Shown here: positions 1 through 8,183 of the stretch, one piece after another
Position numbering within the stretch: position 1 is the first letter of the stretch
Layout of the letters: each line of letters starts with the position of its first letter
NCBI GenBank assembly: GCA_002418725.1
Contig: DIER01000010.1
Span: 1-52,133 of the forward strand
Reading direction: 5' to 3'
DNA length: 52,133 bases
Source: Acholeplasmataceae bacterium UBA5769
Lineage (GTDB): Bacteria > Bacillota_I > Bacilli_A > Acholeplasmatales > Acholeplasmataceae
Translations under genes and position numbers: made by a program
The notes under the pieces: generated by a model
Database searches by the model: none
Seen by the model: only the letters and a program-made list of their open reading frames with translations
What the model was told of the DNA's origin: nothing

Positions 1-18
1 CAAAGCATAGTATTTATA

Positions 19-109
19 GGGTCGATATTTAGATTCCATATTATTTTGCATTTTTCATAGGGTGCTAATATATCTTTCAAGGGTGCTAAAAATTCTACAG
101 GGGTGCTAA
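19..109. repeat. Phased direct repeats GGGTGCTAA
   Basis: Three exact copies of GGGTGCTAA start at 60, 81 and 101, so they are 21 and 20 bases apart, about two helical turns. A weaker copy (GGGTCGATA) starts at 19, about two further periods upstream. The spacing is not a multiple of three throughout, so this is not a coding repeat. Same-face arrays of this kind are either binding sites for a multimeric regulator or transposase-binding repeats at the end of an element, as known for IS21-type and Mu-like elements. No transposase is visible because the window begins here. The repeats are certain; the function is inference. Confidence 0.6.
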
Positions 110-146
110 TTTGTATTAAAATAGGTAGTATCACACAGTACAAAAA

Positions 147-179
147 TAACGGCTTAGTTAAGCCGTTTTTTGTTTTTTT
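147..179 (+). terminator. Rho-independent terminator
   Basis: AACGGCTTA (148-156) and TAAGCCGTT (159-167) form a 9-bp perfect stem with a tight loop, followed by TTTTTTG and seven more T. It would end transcription of a rightward gene lying left of the window. It could also serve the leftward lipoprotein gene that stops at 222, though the T tract is poorer in that direction. Confidence 0.8.
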
Positions 180-221
180 ATCTCGTTTTTTTTATGATAA
201 AAATGACGATGGATAAACCTT

Positions 222-3200
222 CTAAATGAAATATCGTTTTTGACCTTGTTCACATATCGGGATCATTGCAACATCCACATTAAAATCAATCTTATCTGAT
301 ATCTCTATAACCTCTTGTGAAAACCGCATTTGACGTTTTTGATCTTCCTGCATAAAAATCTGCCAAATCGCTTCAAACAGTTCAGGATGATCTATAAAGG
401 GATTACGATTGTTTTGTGTCTCAAAAATGACTTGATTACGATTTCTTTCAAAATCATCAACCGGATCTTCCAGATGCCATTGATATAAAACAGCGAGATT
501 TCCCATGGTGCGTGAAGGTGCGTTTGATGTCCTACCAGATTCTGCAACTATCAATCTAAAGTTATCGTTACGGTAACGAACAGCCATATACATCAACATA
601 CGTGCCACATCACCTTTATCTAAATCGCCTGGAAAAAATCTAGAACTTCCCACTTGCCACTTACTTGTCGGTGAGGTTGGAAGATTGAAATAATAATTAC
701 TTCTCGTACTATTGGTTGTCGAATTTGATATTCTTAAGTGATGCATATCTGATTTATATGGGGATGCCTCATTAAAGGAAGACTGTGGCCATACATGTTC
801 TTTATTATAACTTGTAATCGATACATGATCATAAATACCTAAATAGCCTTGTCCACTCGGATGCTTATCGGCTACTTCAAGAATACGATTGGTTGCAGTA
901 TATGAAATCCCTTTATAATTTCTTGAGATAATTCGGGTCAGTTCAATCAATAGGGTTTCTCCCTGTTTGCCGCTAGCATCCTGATAATAACCACTCACAT
1001 TAAATCCTGCAGTAACTGTAACTTCAATGCTACCCATAAAGATCACTTCAGATTCCAACGACGCTATATAACTCAATGTGACTACGGTTTCTTCTTGCGG
1101 TGTCGTGACCATTCCACTCGATGACAAGATATGTTCATGTGATGATGACCATAAGAGATTGAGATTGAACGCTTGAACCACTGTCTTTATCGTTATATCA
1201 GTAGCTGTTACCATCGTTTCTGTTAATCCCAATTGTTCTAAAAGATAGGTTTTGAATAAGGTCTGATGAAAGAGATCAACTTCTACATCATAACCATCTA
1301 TCACCCATATTTTGTATGTGTTATTCATAAGTACAACATGGCCTGTTAAGGTAACCTTTTGTCCTAATTTTTGATCAATAAACGGATTAAACGAATCTTT
1401 AATTGTGACAGCAATGACACCTGTTTCGGTATAAATATAGGCATCACCTGTTTCATAATGTCTTTGTAAAATACCTTCCACATAAACATATGATGATAGA
1501 TGATTTTTTATCGAATCTAAGTGAACAGATACCGCATCGAAGACTTCTACTTCTTTCTGACTAATCGATGAAACTTGCTCAATATAAGGATATACTGACT
1601 TTTGAACCACACCTTTAATCACATATGCTTTACCAACTTCAAGTTGGCTTTGTTGACTTAAGGTAAAGCGTACTTCAATCGCTCCAGTTCTATCTTGCAA
1701 AAATGCTTTAATAAAACCGCCATCTAAAACAAAACCTGTAAGCGCACCTTTAGTCTTTACTAATCCCGATTGAAGCTTAGCATCATAGATGGTGATGGGC
1801 TCGCCTTCACCTAAAATAAGCGTTTTAACAATTGTTTTGGATTCATTACCTTTGGTAAACGTGATTTCAATAGCAACACTCACTTGCTGATCGATTGGTA
1901 CTTGAATCACACCCGATGAAAGATTAATGTAACTGTTATGTGGATTATCTGAATCTTTAAAACGGTAACTGATCGATGTGTTTTTTGGACCTTGTGTTAA
2001 AAAATTGAATGTAGCGTTTTCCATTACGTGTGTTGGAAATGAGAAATTTTTAATGTCAGATTCAATATCTTTTAGATCTTGAGAAAGTTGATTGTTATAT
2101 AACGTGATGTTGTCAATGACAACACGTTCACCGCCCGTATTTCTGAGTTCTAATGTATAGTTACCTGAAACTTGAATACCACTTACTTCATATGTTTTTT
2201 GATCGCTTGTAATTTGAAATGTGTAGATTAAGATGTTGTTGATATAAAGATCAACGATTCGTTTTTCTGATCCACTGAAAACATGTGAGAACTGAATGGA
2301 TAGTTTGGAGATTCCCCCCGTAAAGTTTGCTTTGATATAGTTGGTTTGTTTCGCACCAAACGTGAGAGCTTTGCCATCAAGAGCTTGATCAGTACGCATG
2401 CCCACATATGTCCATACGACGCCATTGACACCTGTAAAAGAGCCATCTGCGTAAGATGAACTAGCTCCTGCAATGGTTTCAAAAGTTTCTGTTGTGAAAG
2501 CTAGGATATCTTCTTCCACGATGACATTGACTTCAACAATGGTTTCATTATCACTTTGATCAAGTGCTATGTAATAAAGAATATATCTTCCCGGCATTGT
2601 CAAATCGACTTCAGTGTCATCAAAAGTTAAAACTGGATTTGGATCGTCATTATCTATGACTGAGATGCCATAAAGATAATCGATGGTATCTCCTATGAAA
2701 TAATAAATATCTCTTGCACCAAGAATCACTGGAGCAATCACATCTAAGTTGTGATCTTCTTCCCATTTAACATACAGTGTTAAAGAGGAATAAATTGGCG
2801 TGTTTTCCCATGCGATAAGGCGTGCTTCATCCGTAAAATAACCTGCAAAAATAAAACCTTCTTTTACTGGATGATCTTCATTAAATGTAGCCCCATCGTT
2901 CATGATGAACATTTCTTGTGATGTGCCATCAATGACTGTCACTTGATGCGTAAAAAGCGATTCTTCTTGTTTGATGATAACAAAACTAAAATCGTAGGTT
3001 TTTGTTACTTTTTGATAAATAACATTTAACTTTATGGTCACCGTAATATTCTGATCTTGAGGTCTAGTAATGATAACTTGATTGTGATCAATGATAGCAT
3101 GAATCTCATCACTCGACTCCCAAACCATGGATAACCCATCAATCTCAAGATCAAAATCAGGTAACATAAAGTTTTTTGTTACAGAATTTTCATGATCGTT

Positions 3201-3317
3201 ATCCGCATAAACCACATTAAAATCATTTTCAATGGCTTCAAAAACATCTTGACCAGTCTGACAGGATGAAAGTCCAATCACGATAAAGATGAGAGCCAAA
3301 AACTTCATCGTTTTCAT
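222..3317 (-). CDS. Secreted multidomain lipoprotein with endonuclease I (EndA/NucM) domain
   Basis: Predicted 1031-residue surface nuclease. The N-terminus is a lipoprotein signal with lipobox LSSC (Cys19), so it should be anchored outside the membrane. An atypical Ig-like segment (~35-115), a Listeria/Bacteroides-type repeat ending in LYVKWE (~125-185), a DUF5011-like Ig domain (~195-270), a carbohydrate-binding-like region (~275-400), further Ig-like segments and an OB-fold-like region (~505-670) follow. The C-terminal ~200 residues carry the endonuclease I hallmark EHVWPQ (840-845) with DMHHLR and NSTRSNYYFN, plus GDVARMLMYMAVRY. The family cleaves DNA/RNA through a His and a Mg-bound Asn. 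The start has GGGAGA upstream at good spacing. The gene stands alone. A likely role is scavenging extracellular nucleic acids, which fits the nucleoside importer at 16-21 kb (inference). Confidence 0.85.
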   Translation of the reverse strand: MKTMKFLALIFIVIGLSSCQTGQDVFEAIENDFNVVYADNDHENSVTKNFMLPDFDLEIDGLSMVWESSDEIHAIIDHNQVIITRPQDQNITVTIKLNVIYQKVTKTYDFSFVIIKQEESLFTHQVTVIDGTSQEMFIMNDGATFNEDHPVKEGFIFAGYFTDEARLIAWENTPIYSSLTLYVKWEEDHNLDVIAPVILGARDIYYFIGDTIDYLYGISVIDNDDPNPVLTFDDTEVDLTMPGRYILYYIALDQSDNETIVEVNVIVEEDILAFTTETFETIAGASSSYADGSFTGVNGVVWTYVGMRTDQALDGKALTFGAKQTNYIKANFTGGISKLSIQFSHVFSGSEKRIVDLYINNILIYTFQITSDQKTYEVSGIQVSGNYTLELRNTGGERVVIDNITLYNNQLSQDLKDIESDIKNFSFPTHVMENATFNFLTQGPKNTSISYRFKDSDNPHNSYINLSSGVIQVPIDQQVSVAIEITFTKGNESKTIVKTLILGEGEPITIYDAKLQSGLVKTKGALTGFVLDGGFIKAFLQDRTGAIEVRFTLSQQSQLEVGKAYVIKGVVQKSVYPYIEQVSSISQKEVEVFDAVSVHLDSIKNHLSSYVYVEGILQRHYETGDAYIYTETGVIAVTIKDSFNPFIDQKLGQKVTLTGHVVLMNNTYKIWVIDGYDVEVDLFHQTLFKTYLLEQLGLTETMVTATDITIKTVVQAFNLNLLWSSSHEHILSSSGMVTTPQEETVVTLSYIASLESEVIFMGSIEVTVTAGFNVSGYYQDASGKQGETLLIELTRIISRNYKGISYTATNRILEVADKHPSGQGYLGIYDHVSITSYNKEHVWPQSSFNEASPYKSDMHHLRISNSTTNSTRSNYYFNLPTSPTSKWQVGSSRFFPGDLDKGDVARMLMYMAVRYRNDNFRLIVAESGRTSNAPSRTMGNLAVLYQWHLEDPVDDFERNRNQVIFETQNNRNPFIDHPELFEAIWQIFMQEDQKRQMRFSQEVIEISDKIDFNVDVAMIPICEQGQKRYFI

Positions 3318-3520
3318 TCGTAAATCTCCCTAGTGTTCTCTTGATGTAAAAAAAGTTCAAGTGTATCTATTGTAACATAGGTAGAAACTTAATGGGTCAA
3401 AGAAAATCGTTTTTCAATAAAGATCATACCTACCTTTTCATCAACCAAGTTTAAAAGCTATGTCATACATGCTCAAACCCTTACATTATCTACCATAATC
3501 GTTGTTTTAAAGTCAATCTA

Positions 3521-3548
3521 TTGACAAATCCTTAAAACGTGTTAATCT
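3521..3548 (+). promoter_or_regulatory. Promoter for the DUF1836-degV operon
   Basis: TTGACA (3521-3526), a 16-base spacer, then TAATCT (3543-3548) as -10. It lies about 30 bases before the start codon of the downstream gene. The -35 is perfect; the -10 matches at four of six positions. Confidence 0.5.
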
Positions 3549-3577
3549 AGAGTTGAAAACTAGATGGAGACTGAAAC

Positions 3578-4135
3578 ATGGATACTGAAATTAAAGATTG
3601 GATCAAAAACATTAAGACCATTCACCTTCCTCGATGGAATGAATTGCCCGAGTTAGCCCTATACCTTGATCAAGTCCTCGAGTATGTCAATAAAACGCTA
3701 AGTGTCGTCTTTATGCGTCATGACGAAGATACCGATAAAGTGCTGACTTCTTCGATGATCAACAATTATGTAAAAAACCAAATCATGCCGCCACCTATCA
3801 AAAAGAAATACGGTCGTGATCATATTGCTTTTATCATTACCATCACCATCTTAAAACAAGTTGCAAGCCTAAACGATGTTTCACAAGGCATCAAACATTT
3901 AACCAAGGTTTTAGGTAAAGTCGAAGCATTTAATGAGTTCATCACATTTTTAGAAAACGCATTGAAATCTTTAACTCAAGAACTCGAACAAAAAATTGAC
4001 ACAACCTACATTCAAACACCGGTTAACATGGATCTCTTACCCTTAAAAACAGCTACCATCGCATTCGCTTCGATTATGATGGCTCAGTATTTGTTAAAAG
4101 ACATCATCCAAACCCCAAAGGAGAAAGAGAAATGA
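3578..4135 (+). CDS. DUF1836 domain-containing protein
   Basis: A 185-residue protein resembling the DUF1836 family of Firmicutes, whose N-terminal part is thought to hold a MerR-like helix-turn-helix. The segment LTSSMINNYVKNQIMPPP (~66-83), followed by KKKYGRDHIAFIITITILK, is the family-like region: a DNA-recognition-like helix pair, then a helical part. Residues ~155-180 (TATIAFASIMMAQYLL) are hydrophobic and may contact the membrane. Its TGA stop overlaps the ATG of the next gene (ATGA), so translation of the two is coupled. The start is preceded by TGGAG at suitable spacing. A regulatory role is likely from the family, but the target is unknown. Confidence 0.7.
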   Translation: MDTEIKDWIKNIKTIHLPRWNELPELALYLDQVLEYVNKTLSVVFMRHDEDTDKVLTSSMINNYVKNQIMPPPIKKKYGRDHIAFIITITILKQVASLNDVSQGIKHLTKVLGKVEAFNEFITFLENALKSLTQELEQKIDTTYIQTPVNMDLLPLKTATIAFASIMMAQYLLKDIIQTPKEKEK

Positions 4136-4974
4136 TTGAAAAAATTGCAGTACTCGCAGATTCAGGTTCAGATTTAAGTATCACTTCAAAAAACCTATTC
4201 GTCTTACCTCTTCGCATCATCATTGATGAGAAAGAATATGTCGATAAAAAAGACATCAGTTTAAATGAAGTTTTAGCGAAACTTGACGATTCAAAGATTA
4301 CCACATCGCTACCTAGCCCTAAAGATATTGTCGACACCTTTGATAAGATTAAACAACAAGGTTACACGCATCTTATTTGTATCCCCATTTCTAAAGGATT
4401 AAGTGGTACGATGAACATCATCACACAAATGGCTACCGATTATCAAGGTTTAACCATTGAAATCATCGATACAAAAAACATCAGTATGGCTTCAGGTTAT
4501 AGTTCAGTTGAAGCCCTTGAGATGATTGAAAAAGGTGTTTCATTCCAAGACATCATTGATAAAATCAATCAACGTTTAACCTTAAAGAAAGTTTTCTTTA
4601 CCGTAGATAAGCTTCTCTATTTAAAACGTGGTGGTCGTATCGGACTGGTTGCAGCTACCGTAGCTGAACTGTTAAAGATCAAACCAGTCATTACATGTAA
4701 TGAAAATGGTATTTACTATACCGTAAAAAAAGAAAGAGGCTATCAAAGAGCTGTCAATCAACTCATTGAGCAAGTTTTGGAATTTGTGGGTACAAGTAAA
4801 TCTTATGATGTAACTTTACTAAACAGTAACACTTCACTTGATTTAGATGAATTAACCAAGCAGATTAAATCTAAGTTACCTAACATCAAAAACTTTACAC
4901 GTTCAAATATTACACCTGCACTAGCCATTCATACAGGTCCTGAAGCATTAGGGATTGCTGTTTCATTAGCATAA
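4132..4974 (+). CDS. DegV family fatty-acid-binding protein
   Basis: A 280-residue DegV protein. DegV proteins hold a fatty acid between two alpha/beta domains; some (FakB) present it to the kinase FakA for phosphorylation on the way to phospholipids. Seen here are the opening strand with ADSGSDL, the loop KITTSLPSPKDIVDTFDKI, the ligand-pocket segment CIPISKGLSGTMNI, IIDTKNISMASG, the domain-two signature DKLLYLKRGGRIG and the closing IHTGPEALGIA. Length and motif order are typical. The start overlaps the upstream stop by four bases, with GGAGAAAGAGAA before it. FakB-type use cannot be told from a general DegV role because no kinase gene is in the window. Confidence 0.92.
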   Translation: MIEKIAVLADSGSDLSITSKNLFVLPLRIIIDEKEYVDKKDISLNEVLAKLDDSKITTSLPSPKDIVDTFDKIKQQGYTHLICIPISKGLSGTMNIITQMATDYQGLTIEIIDTKNISMASGYSSVEALEMIEKGVSFQDIIDKINQRLTLKKVFFTVDKLLYLKRGGRIGLVAATVAELLKIKPVITCNENGIYYTVKKERGYQRAVNQLIEQVLEFVGTSKSYDVTLLNSNTSLDLDELTKQIKSKLPNIKNFTRSNITPALAIHTGPEALGIAVSLA

Positions 4975-4990
4975 GAATGTATATCGATAA

Positions 4991-5025
4991 AAAGGATTTC
5001 TCGCTCTTAGGGAAATCCTTTTTTT
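4991..5025 (+). terminator. Rho-independent terminator after degV
   Basis: AAAGGATTTC (4991-5000) pairs with GAAATCCTTT (5012-5021) around an 11-base loop, followed by more T. It ends the DUF1836-degV unit. Confidence 0.85.
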
Positions 5026-5074
5026 ATGTCCAATCATGTGATTTCTCTCATATTACCAATAAATAGATCTTTTA

Positions 5075-5089
5075 AGTTGTATTACAACT
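5075..5089. promoter_or_regulatory. Palindrome AGTTGTATTACAACT, candidate operator
   Basis: AGTTGT and ACAACT form perfect 6-base arms around ATT. The element touches the AAAGGAGGG ribosome binding site of the downstream membrane protein gene, so a bound repressor or an RNA hairpin could block its expression. It resembles operators of GntR/YtrA or PadR type only in general form; no regulator is assigned. Confidence 0.4.
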
Positions 5090-5103
5090 AAAGGAGGGAT
5101 TGA

Positions 5104-5589
5104 ATGAAAAAACATGTAAGTACGTTAAGATATGTGAGTCTTTTCTTTGGAGTGATTGTCATTATTTCAACGATGTTACCTGTCTTCACCTATGAAAATA
5201 CAACATATCTTGGTCATGAGATCATTTTAGGTAAAGAACTACTAAACATTAACCCTTTTGATTTAGGAACCATAGCGAAGGCATGGATACCTTTTTCATG
5301 GGTTGCACTGACTGCATTTAGTTTACCCATCATCTCAGGAGTCTTGGTCATCATGCATCAAAAATATGCACCTTTGTCTTTACTTCTTGTTTTAACTTCA
5401 CTTTTTATGATGTTATCACTGCCTAACAGCATCGTCTTGATGTATCAATTGGGTAATTCGGAAAGTAGTTTATCCGTAGCATGGGAGATTGCATACGGAC
5501 TGATCATAGCTATCGGTTCTGTCCTTATGAGTATACTCACGCATTTTTGGATTGTTGTATCAACCAATTCATTCAAACTGAAAGCATAA
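5104..5589 (+). CDS. Hypothetical four-helix membrane protein
   Basis: A 161-residue protein not recognised as any named family. Four hydrophobic stretches, at about residues 8-28, 60-85, 88-115 and 128-150, suggest four membrane helices. The extracellular-looking first loop (ENTTYLGHEIILGKELLNIN) is followed by helices rich in Leu and Ser. AAAGGAGGG stands just before the ATG. The gene is 13 bases upstream of the GlsB/YeaQ-type stress membrane protein and shares its terminator, so the two are probably one transcript. A role in envelope stress is a guess from that neighbour only. Confidence 0.6.
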   Translation: MKKHVSTLRYVSLFFGVIVIISTMLPVFTYENTTYLGHEIILGKELLNINPFDLGTIAKAWIPFSWVALTAFSLPIISGVLVIMHQKYAPLSLLLVLTSLFMMLSLPNSIVLMYQLGNSESSLSVAWEIAYGLIIAIGSVLMSILTHFWIVVSTNSFKLKA

Positions 5590-5602
5590 AGGAGAAAAAA
5601 AG

Positions 5603-5842
5603 ATGAACATTCTGATTTGGATTATTTTTGGAGCTATCGTTGGATGGCTAGCCAGTATCATCATGAAATCAAATAAAAGAGGGCTGCTACGCAACATCAT
5701 TGTCGGTCTTTTAGGTTCTGCATTAGGTGGTTGGATTGCATCCATTTTCAACATTGGATCGGTCAATACCTTTACCTTTGAGGGATTCGCGATTGCAACT
5801 GGTGGTGCCATTCTTCTCATTTGGTTACTACGAAAGCTTTAA
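5603..5842 (+). CDS. GlsB/YeaQ/YmgE family stress-response membrane protein
   Basis: A 79-residue protein of the transglycosylase-associated (GlsB/YeaQ/YmgE) family: three short membrane helices packed with glycine, with the typical opening IFGAIVGWLASIIMK, the middle NIIVGLLGSALGGWI and a C-terminal glycine-rich helix. Family members are general stress proteins of unknown biochemical action; GlsB anchors Asp23 at the membrane in staphylococci. The length is normal. The ribosome binding site AAAGGAG lies in the short gap after the previous gene. Confidence 0.9.
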   Translation: MNILIWIIFGAIVGWLASIIMKSNKRGLLRNIIVGLLGSALGGWIASIFNIGSVNTFTFEGFAIATGGAILLIWLLRKL

Positions 5843-5857
5843 AGATGCTAAAGAAAG

Positions 5858-5886
5858 CATGTCTCACAAAGACGTGTTTTTTTTTT
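5858..5886 (+). terminator. Rho-independent terminator after the GlsB-like gene
   Basis: CATGTCT (5858-5864) pairs with AGACGTG (5870-5876), including one G-U pair, around a 5-base loop, followed by ten T. Confidence 0.75.
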
Positions 5887-5887
5887 A

Positions 5888-5911
5888 CGAAAAAAAAAGA
5901 GCTGAGCTCTT
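5888..5911 (-). terminator. Rho-independent terminator after the OsmC gene
   Basis: On the minus strand AAGAGCTCAGCTCTT (5911-5897) can fold into a short hairpin and is followed by a run of T (complement of 5890-5898). It faces the rightward terminator just to its left, so the two convergent units are insulated from each other. Confidence 0.65.
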
Positions 5912-5934
5912 CTTTTACAAACTAACATTAAGCG

Positions 5935-6333
5935 TTACTTGGATTCAAATGTCACCACTAAATCGATTTTTGCAACCTTTGATATGGTTTCATGAATGGA
6001 ACAAAATTTAGCACCTAAATCGGCCGCCTTACGTAGTTTTTCTTCATCAGAACCATTAAATACCACCATACTGATGGTCACATGATCAAGTGTTGCAGGT
6101 GTTTCGTCACGCTTATTGCCTGTAACCTCAATCGCTACATCCGTCAAAGATAATCTCATTTTGGTTGCAACACTTAAAAATGTGGCATAAAAACAAGATG
6201 CTAAAGCACCAAACAGTAAATGGTACGGCTTCATGCCATTGTCTTGACTACCAAGTTTAATCGTCCCTGTTGGTGAAGTCATCTCACCTACAAAATCTTT
6301 ATCAAATGTTAATTGTATTGTATCTGCTTTCAT
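5935..6333 (-). CDS. OsmC family peroxiredoxin-like protein
   Basis: A ~132-residue OsmC/Ohr-superfamily protein. These are cytoplasmic thiol peroxidases that reduce organic hydroperoxides with two cysteines. Both expected cysteines are present: one in GALASCFYATFLS (about residue 47) at the start of the central helix and one in AKFCSIHETISKVAK (about 111). The sequence is closer to the short YhfA-like OsmC group than to Ohr. Two adjacent ATG codons compete: AGGAGG is 3 bases from the one at 6336 and 6 bases from the one at 6333, so the second is preferred. The gene has its own terminator and is likely monocistronic. Confidence 0.88.
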   Translation of the reverse strand: MKADTIQLTFDKDFVGEMTSPTGTIKLGSQDNGMKPYHLLFGALASCFYATFLSVATKMRLSLTDVAIEVTGNKRDETPATLDHVTISMVVFNGSDEEKLRKAADLGAKFCSIHETISKVAKIDLVVTFESK

Positions 6334-6393
6334 CATATTCCTCCTGCTCGACTATTTCTATTGTATAAGAATCGGTTCATTTTTCCAACTTAT

Positions 6394-7149
6394 TTAATCA
6401 TTTTTAAACATTTTTTGATACTGCTTAAACGTCCCTACGTGTTTATAGCCCATGCGTACATATAAATCTTTAGCTGTATCTTCAAGGTCCGTGACAAGAT
6501 AAACTTCTTTCACACTCTGTTTTTTTAGTTTATCAATCATATTGGACATAAGTGCAGTACCAAAACCTTGTTTTTGATAATCTTCTTTCACATAATACTC
6601 ATCGATCTTTGCAACACTTCCTTGAATATATGCATTTATGTGACCGATGATTTGATGTTCATGCGTTAATTTTAGATAAAAAAAGTGAGGTTTATGTTCG
6701 ATTAACACTTCTTGATGTCTTTTTGCATTTCCTCTTGCATAACCCTCACCAAATGGAAGACTATCTTGATACATGAACTGGAAGAAAGCATCGTCAGATG
6801 CGGGGTCTACAATCTCAATATCACACACATTAGGTGATGCGAAATGAAGGTCAACGATGTTGGCAACATAGTAACCATAGGTTTCTTCTTTATAGTCGTT
6901 GAGGAAGGTGAGGTGAGAGGTATCAATCCCTTCAAAACGGAAAATAACAAACCCTTTATGTTTGTGTTCTAACTCATATAAAATCAAATCTGATGTATCC
7001 TTGATTTCGTTAGTCACCAAAAAATAGTTATGAAAATACTTATCCGCTAACCTTTCATCATAAAAGATAGCCCCGCTAGGGGTTACAGTTTTTTTAGAAA
7101 AGAGTGAAATACTATCTATTTCCATTTTTAAAATATCCTTAAAGTTCAT
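6394..7149 (-). CDS. GNAT family N-acetyltransferase
   Basis: A 251-residue protein whose C-terminal half (~130-251) is a GNAT acyl-CoA transferase: strand region YLKLTHEHQIIGHINAYIQG, the acetyl-CoA pyrophosphate loop YQKQGFGTALM and the final LYVRMGYKHVG. The N-terminal ~125 residues are diverged and may be a degenerate GNAT-like half. The substrate cannot be told. AGGAGG sits at good distance before the ATG. It is transcribed away from the frameshifted GNAT gene on the right, with 164-179 bases between them. Confidence 0.85.
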   Translation of the reverse strand: MNFKDILKMEIDSISLFSKKTVTPSGAIFYDERLADKYFHNYFLVTNEIKDTSDLILYELEHKHKGFVIFRFEGIDTSHLTFLNDYKEETYGYYVANIVDLHFASPNVCDIEIVDPASDDAFFQFMYQDSLPFGEGYARGNAKRHQEVLIEHKPHFFYLKLTHEHQIIGHINAYIQGSVAKIDEYYVKEDYQKQGFGTALMSNMIDKLKKQSVKEVYLVTDLEDTAKDLYVRMGYKHVGTFKQYQKMFKND

Positions 7150-7328
7150 GTGAAACCTCCTTAAAACGATGCATTATACATTTAATAAAGTGAATAGTTG
7201 CTATCCGATTTGTCAAAAACACGTTTCTTAAGCATATAGCGATTGCAAAGAAAAGACAAAACATCACTAGACAATTTTACTTTTCTATGTTAAAAGAGAG
7301 TGAAAAATAAAAAATGAGGGCTATCAAG

Positions 7329-8173
7329 ATGCTACTTAAAGAAATATCGACAGAAATAGATTTAAGCTATATTGAACTCCTTAAAAAAATAGACATTGGG
7401 GAATTCAACTTGTATATGAATGCTTCATCAGATGACTTATTCAAGCGATGGTTTTTTCGTTATGCCATTGTTTTGAAAAACAATTGTGGCATATTTACCG
7501 GCTCACTTTATGATGATCAGATGCATATTCAAATCTCCTTTAAGCATGATCCTGAGGAAGATATCAGTGGTGAAGTGTATCGTATCATAAAGGACACCTT
7601 TATGAAGCAACCAGCGATGTCAATTCACCTATGGATAAACAATGAAAATATACGTTTTGTTGAGCGTATAAAACAGCAAGTTAGAAAGATAAATTACATG
7701 GTGATGACTCACGAATATCATTTTGATCTATCCAAACTTTCTTCAAAAAATACACAGACATTACATGTCACTCCTTATGATGAGAAATACTTAGTAGCGT
7801 TACTAGTGATGCTTGAAGAATCTTTTACTTGGATCGCAGAAAAAGGTGAGTTCATCTCTCATAAAAGCCATTTTAATCATCTTTTTTCAAATCAAATAAA
7901 TGCTGCTACACATTTGTTTTTCTTCAATCATATTTTGTTGGTATGTATCACTTTGAAGGTGGGAGACTTGAATATATCGCTACACATAAGGCTTACCAAA
8001 AGAAGGGATTCGGATCGATAATCCTTAATCATGCGCTTCACCATATGAAACACTTAAACATCTTAACACCTGTACTGTATTGTGTTGATTCCAATCTAGC
8101 AGCACATCAGTTTTATCAAAAAGAAGGTTGGACAATCACTGCGCGTTCTATCCATATGAGCGTAACTTTATAA
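7329..8173 (+). pseudogene. Frameshifted GNAT N-acetyltransferase
   Basis: Two overlapping reading frames make up one GNAT protein of about 280 residues. The first carries the N-terminal ~205 residues and then runs into a nonsense tail ending at 8021. The second, open from 7943, carries the missing C-terminus: GGRLEYIATHKAYQKKGFGS, which includes the acetyl-CoA loop, then the final HQFYQKEGWTI. The switch falls around 7930-7950, near TTTTGTTGGTATG, and a one-base indel would restore the frame. It is either a recent pseudogene or a base-call error. ATG 7314 opens the frame, but GAGGG at 7316-7320 is well placed for ATG 7329, which is preferred. Neither fragment alone should be active, because the acetyl-CoA site is in the second. 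Confidence 0.75.
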
Positions 8174-8183
8174 CATGCATTTC

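Noticed and set aside
60..109. GGGTGCTAA copies as a CRISPR array
   Set aside because: The repeat is only 9 bases with 11-12-base gaps, far shorter than any CRISPR repeat-spacer unit, and no cas gene is near.
5727..6011. 94-codon frame overlapping the GlsB-like gene
   Set aside because: It runs through two terminators and into the OsmC gene; composition is not protein-like.
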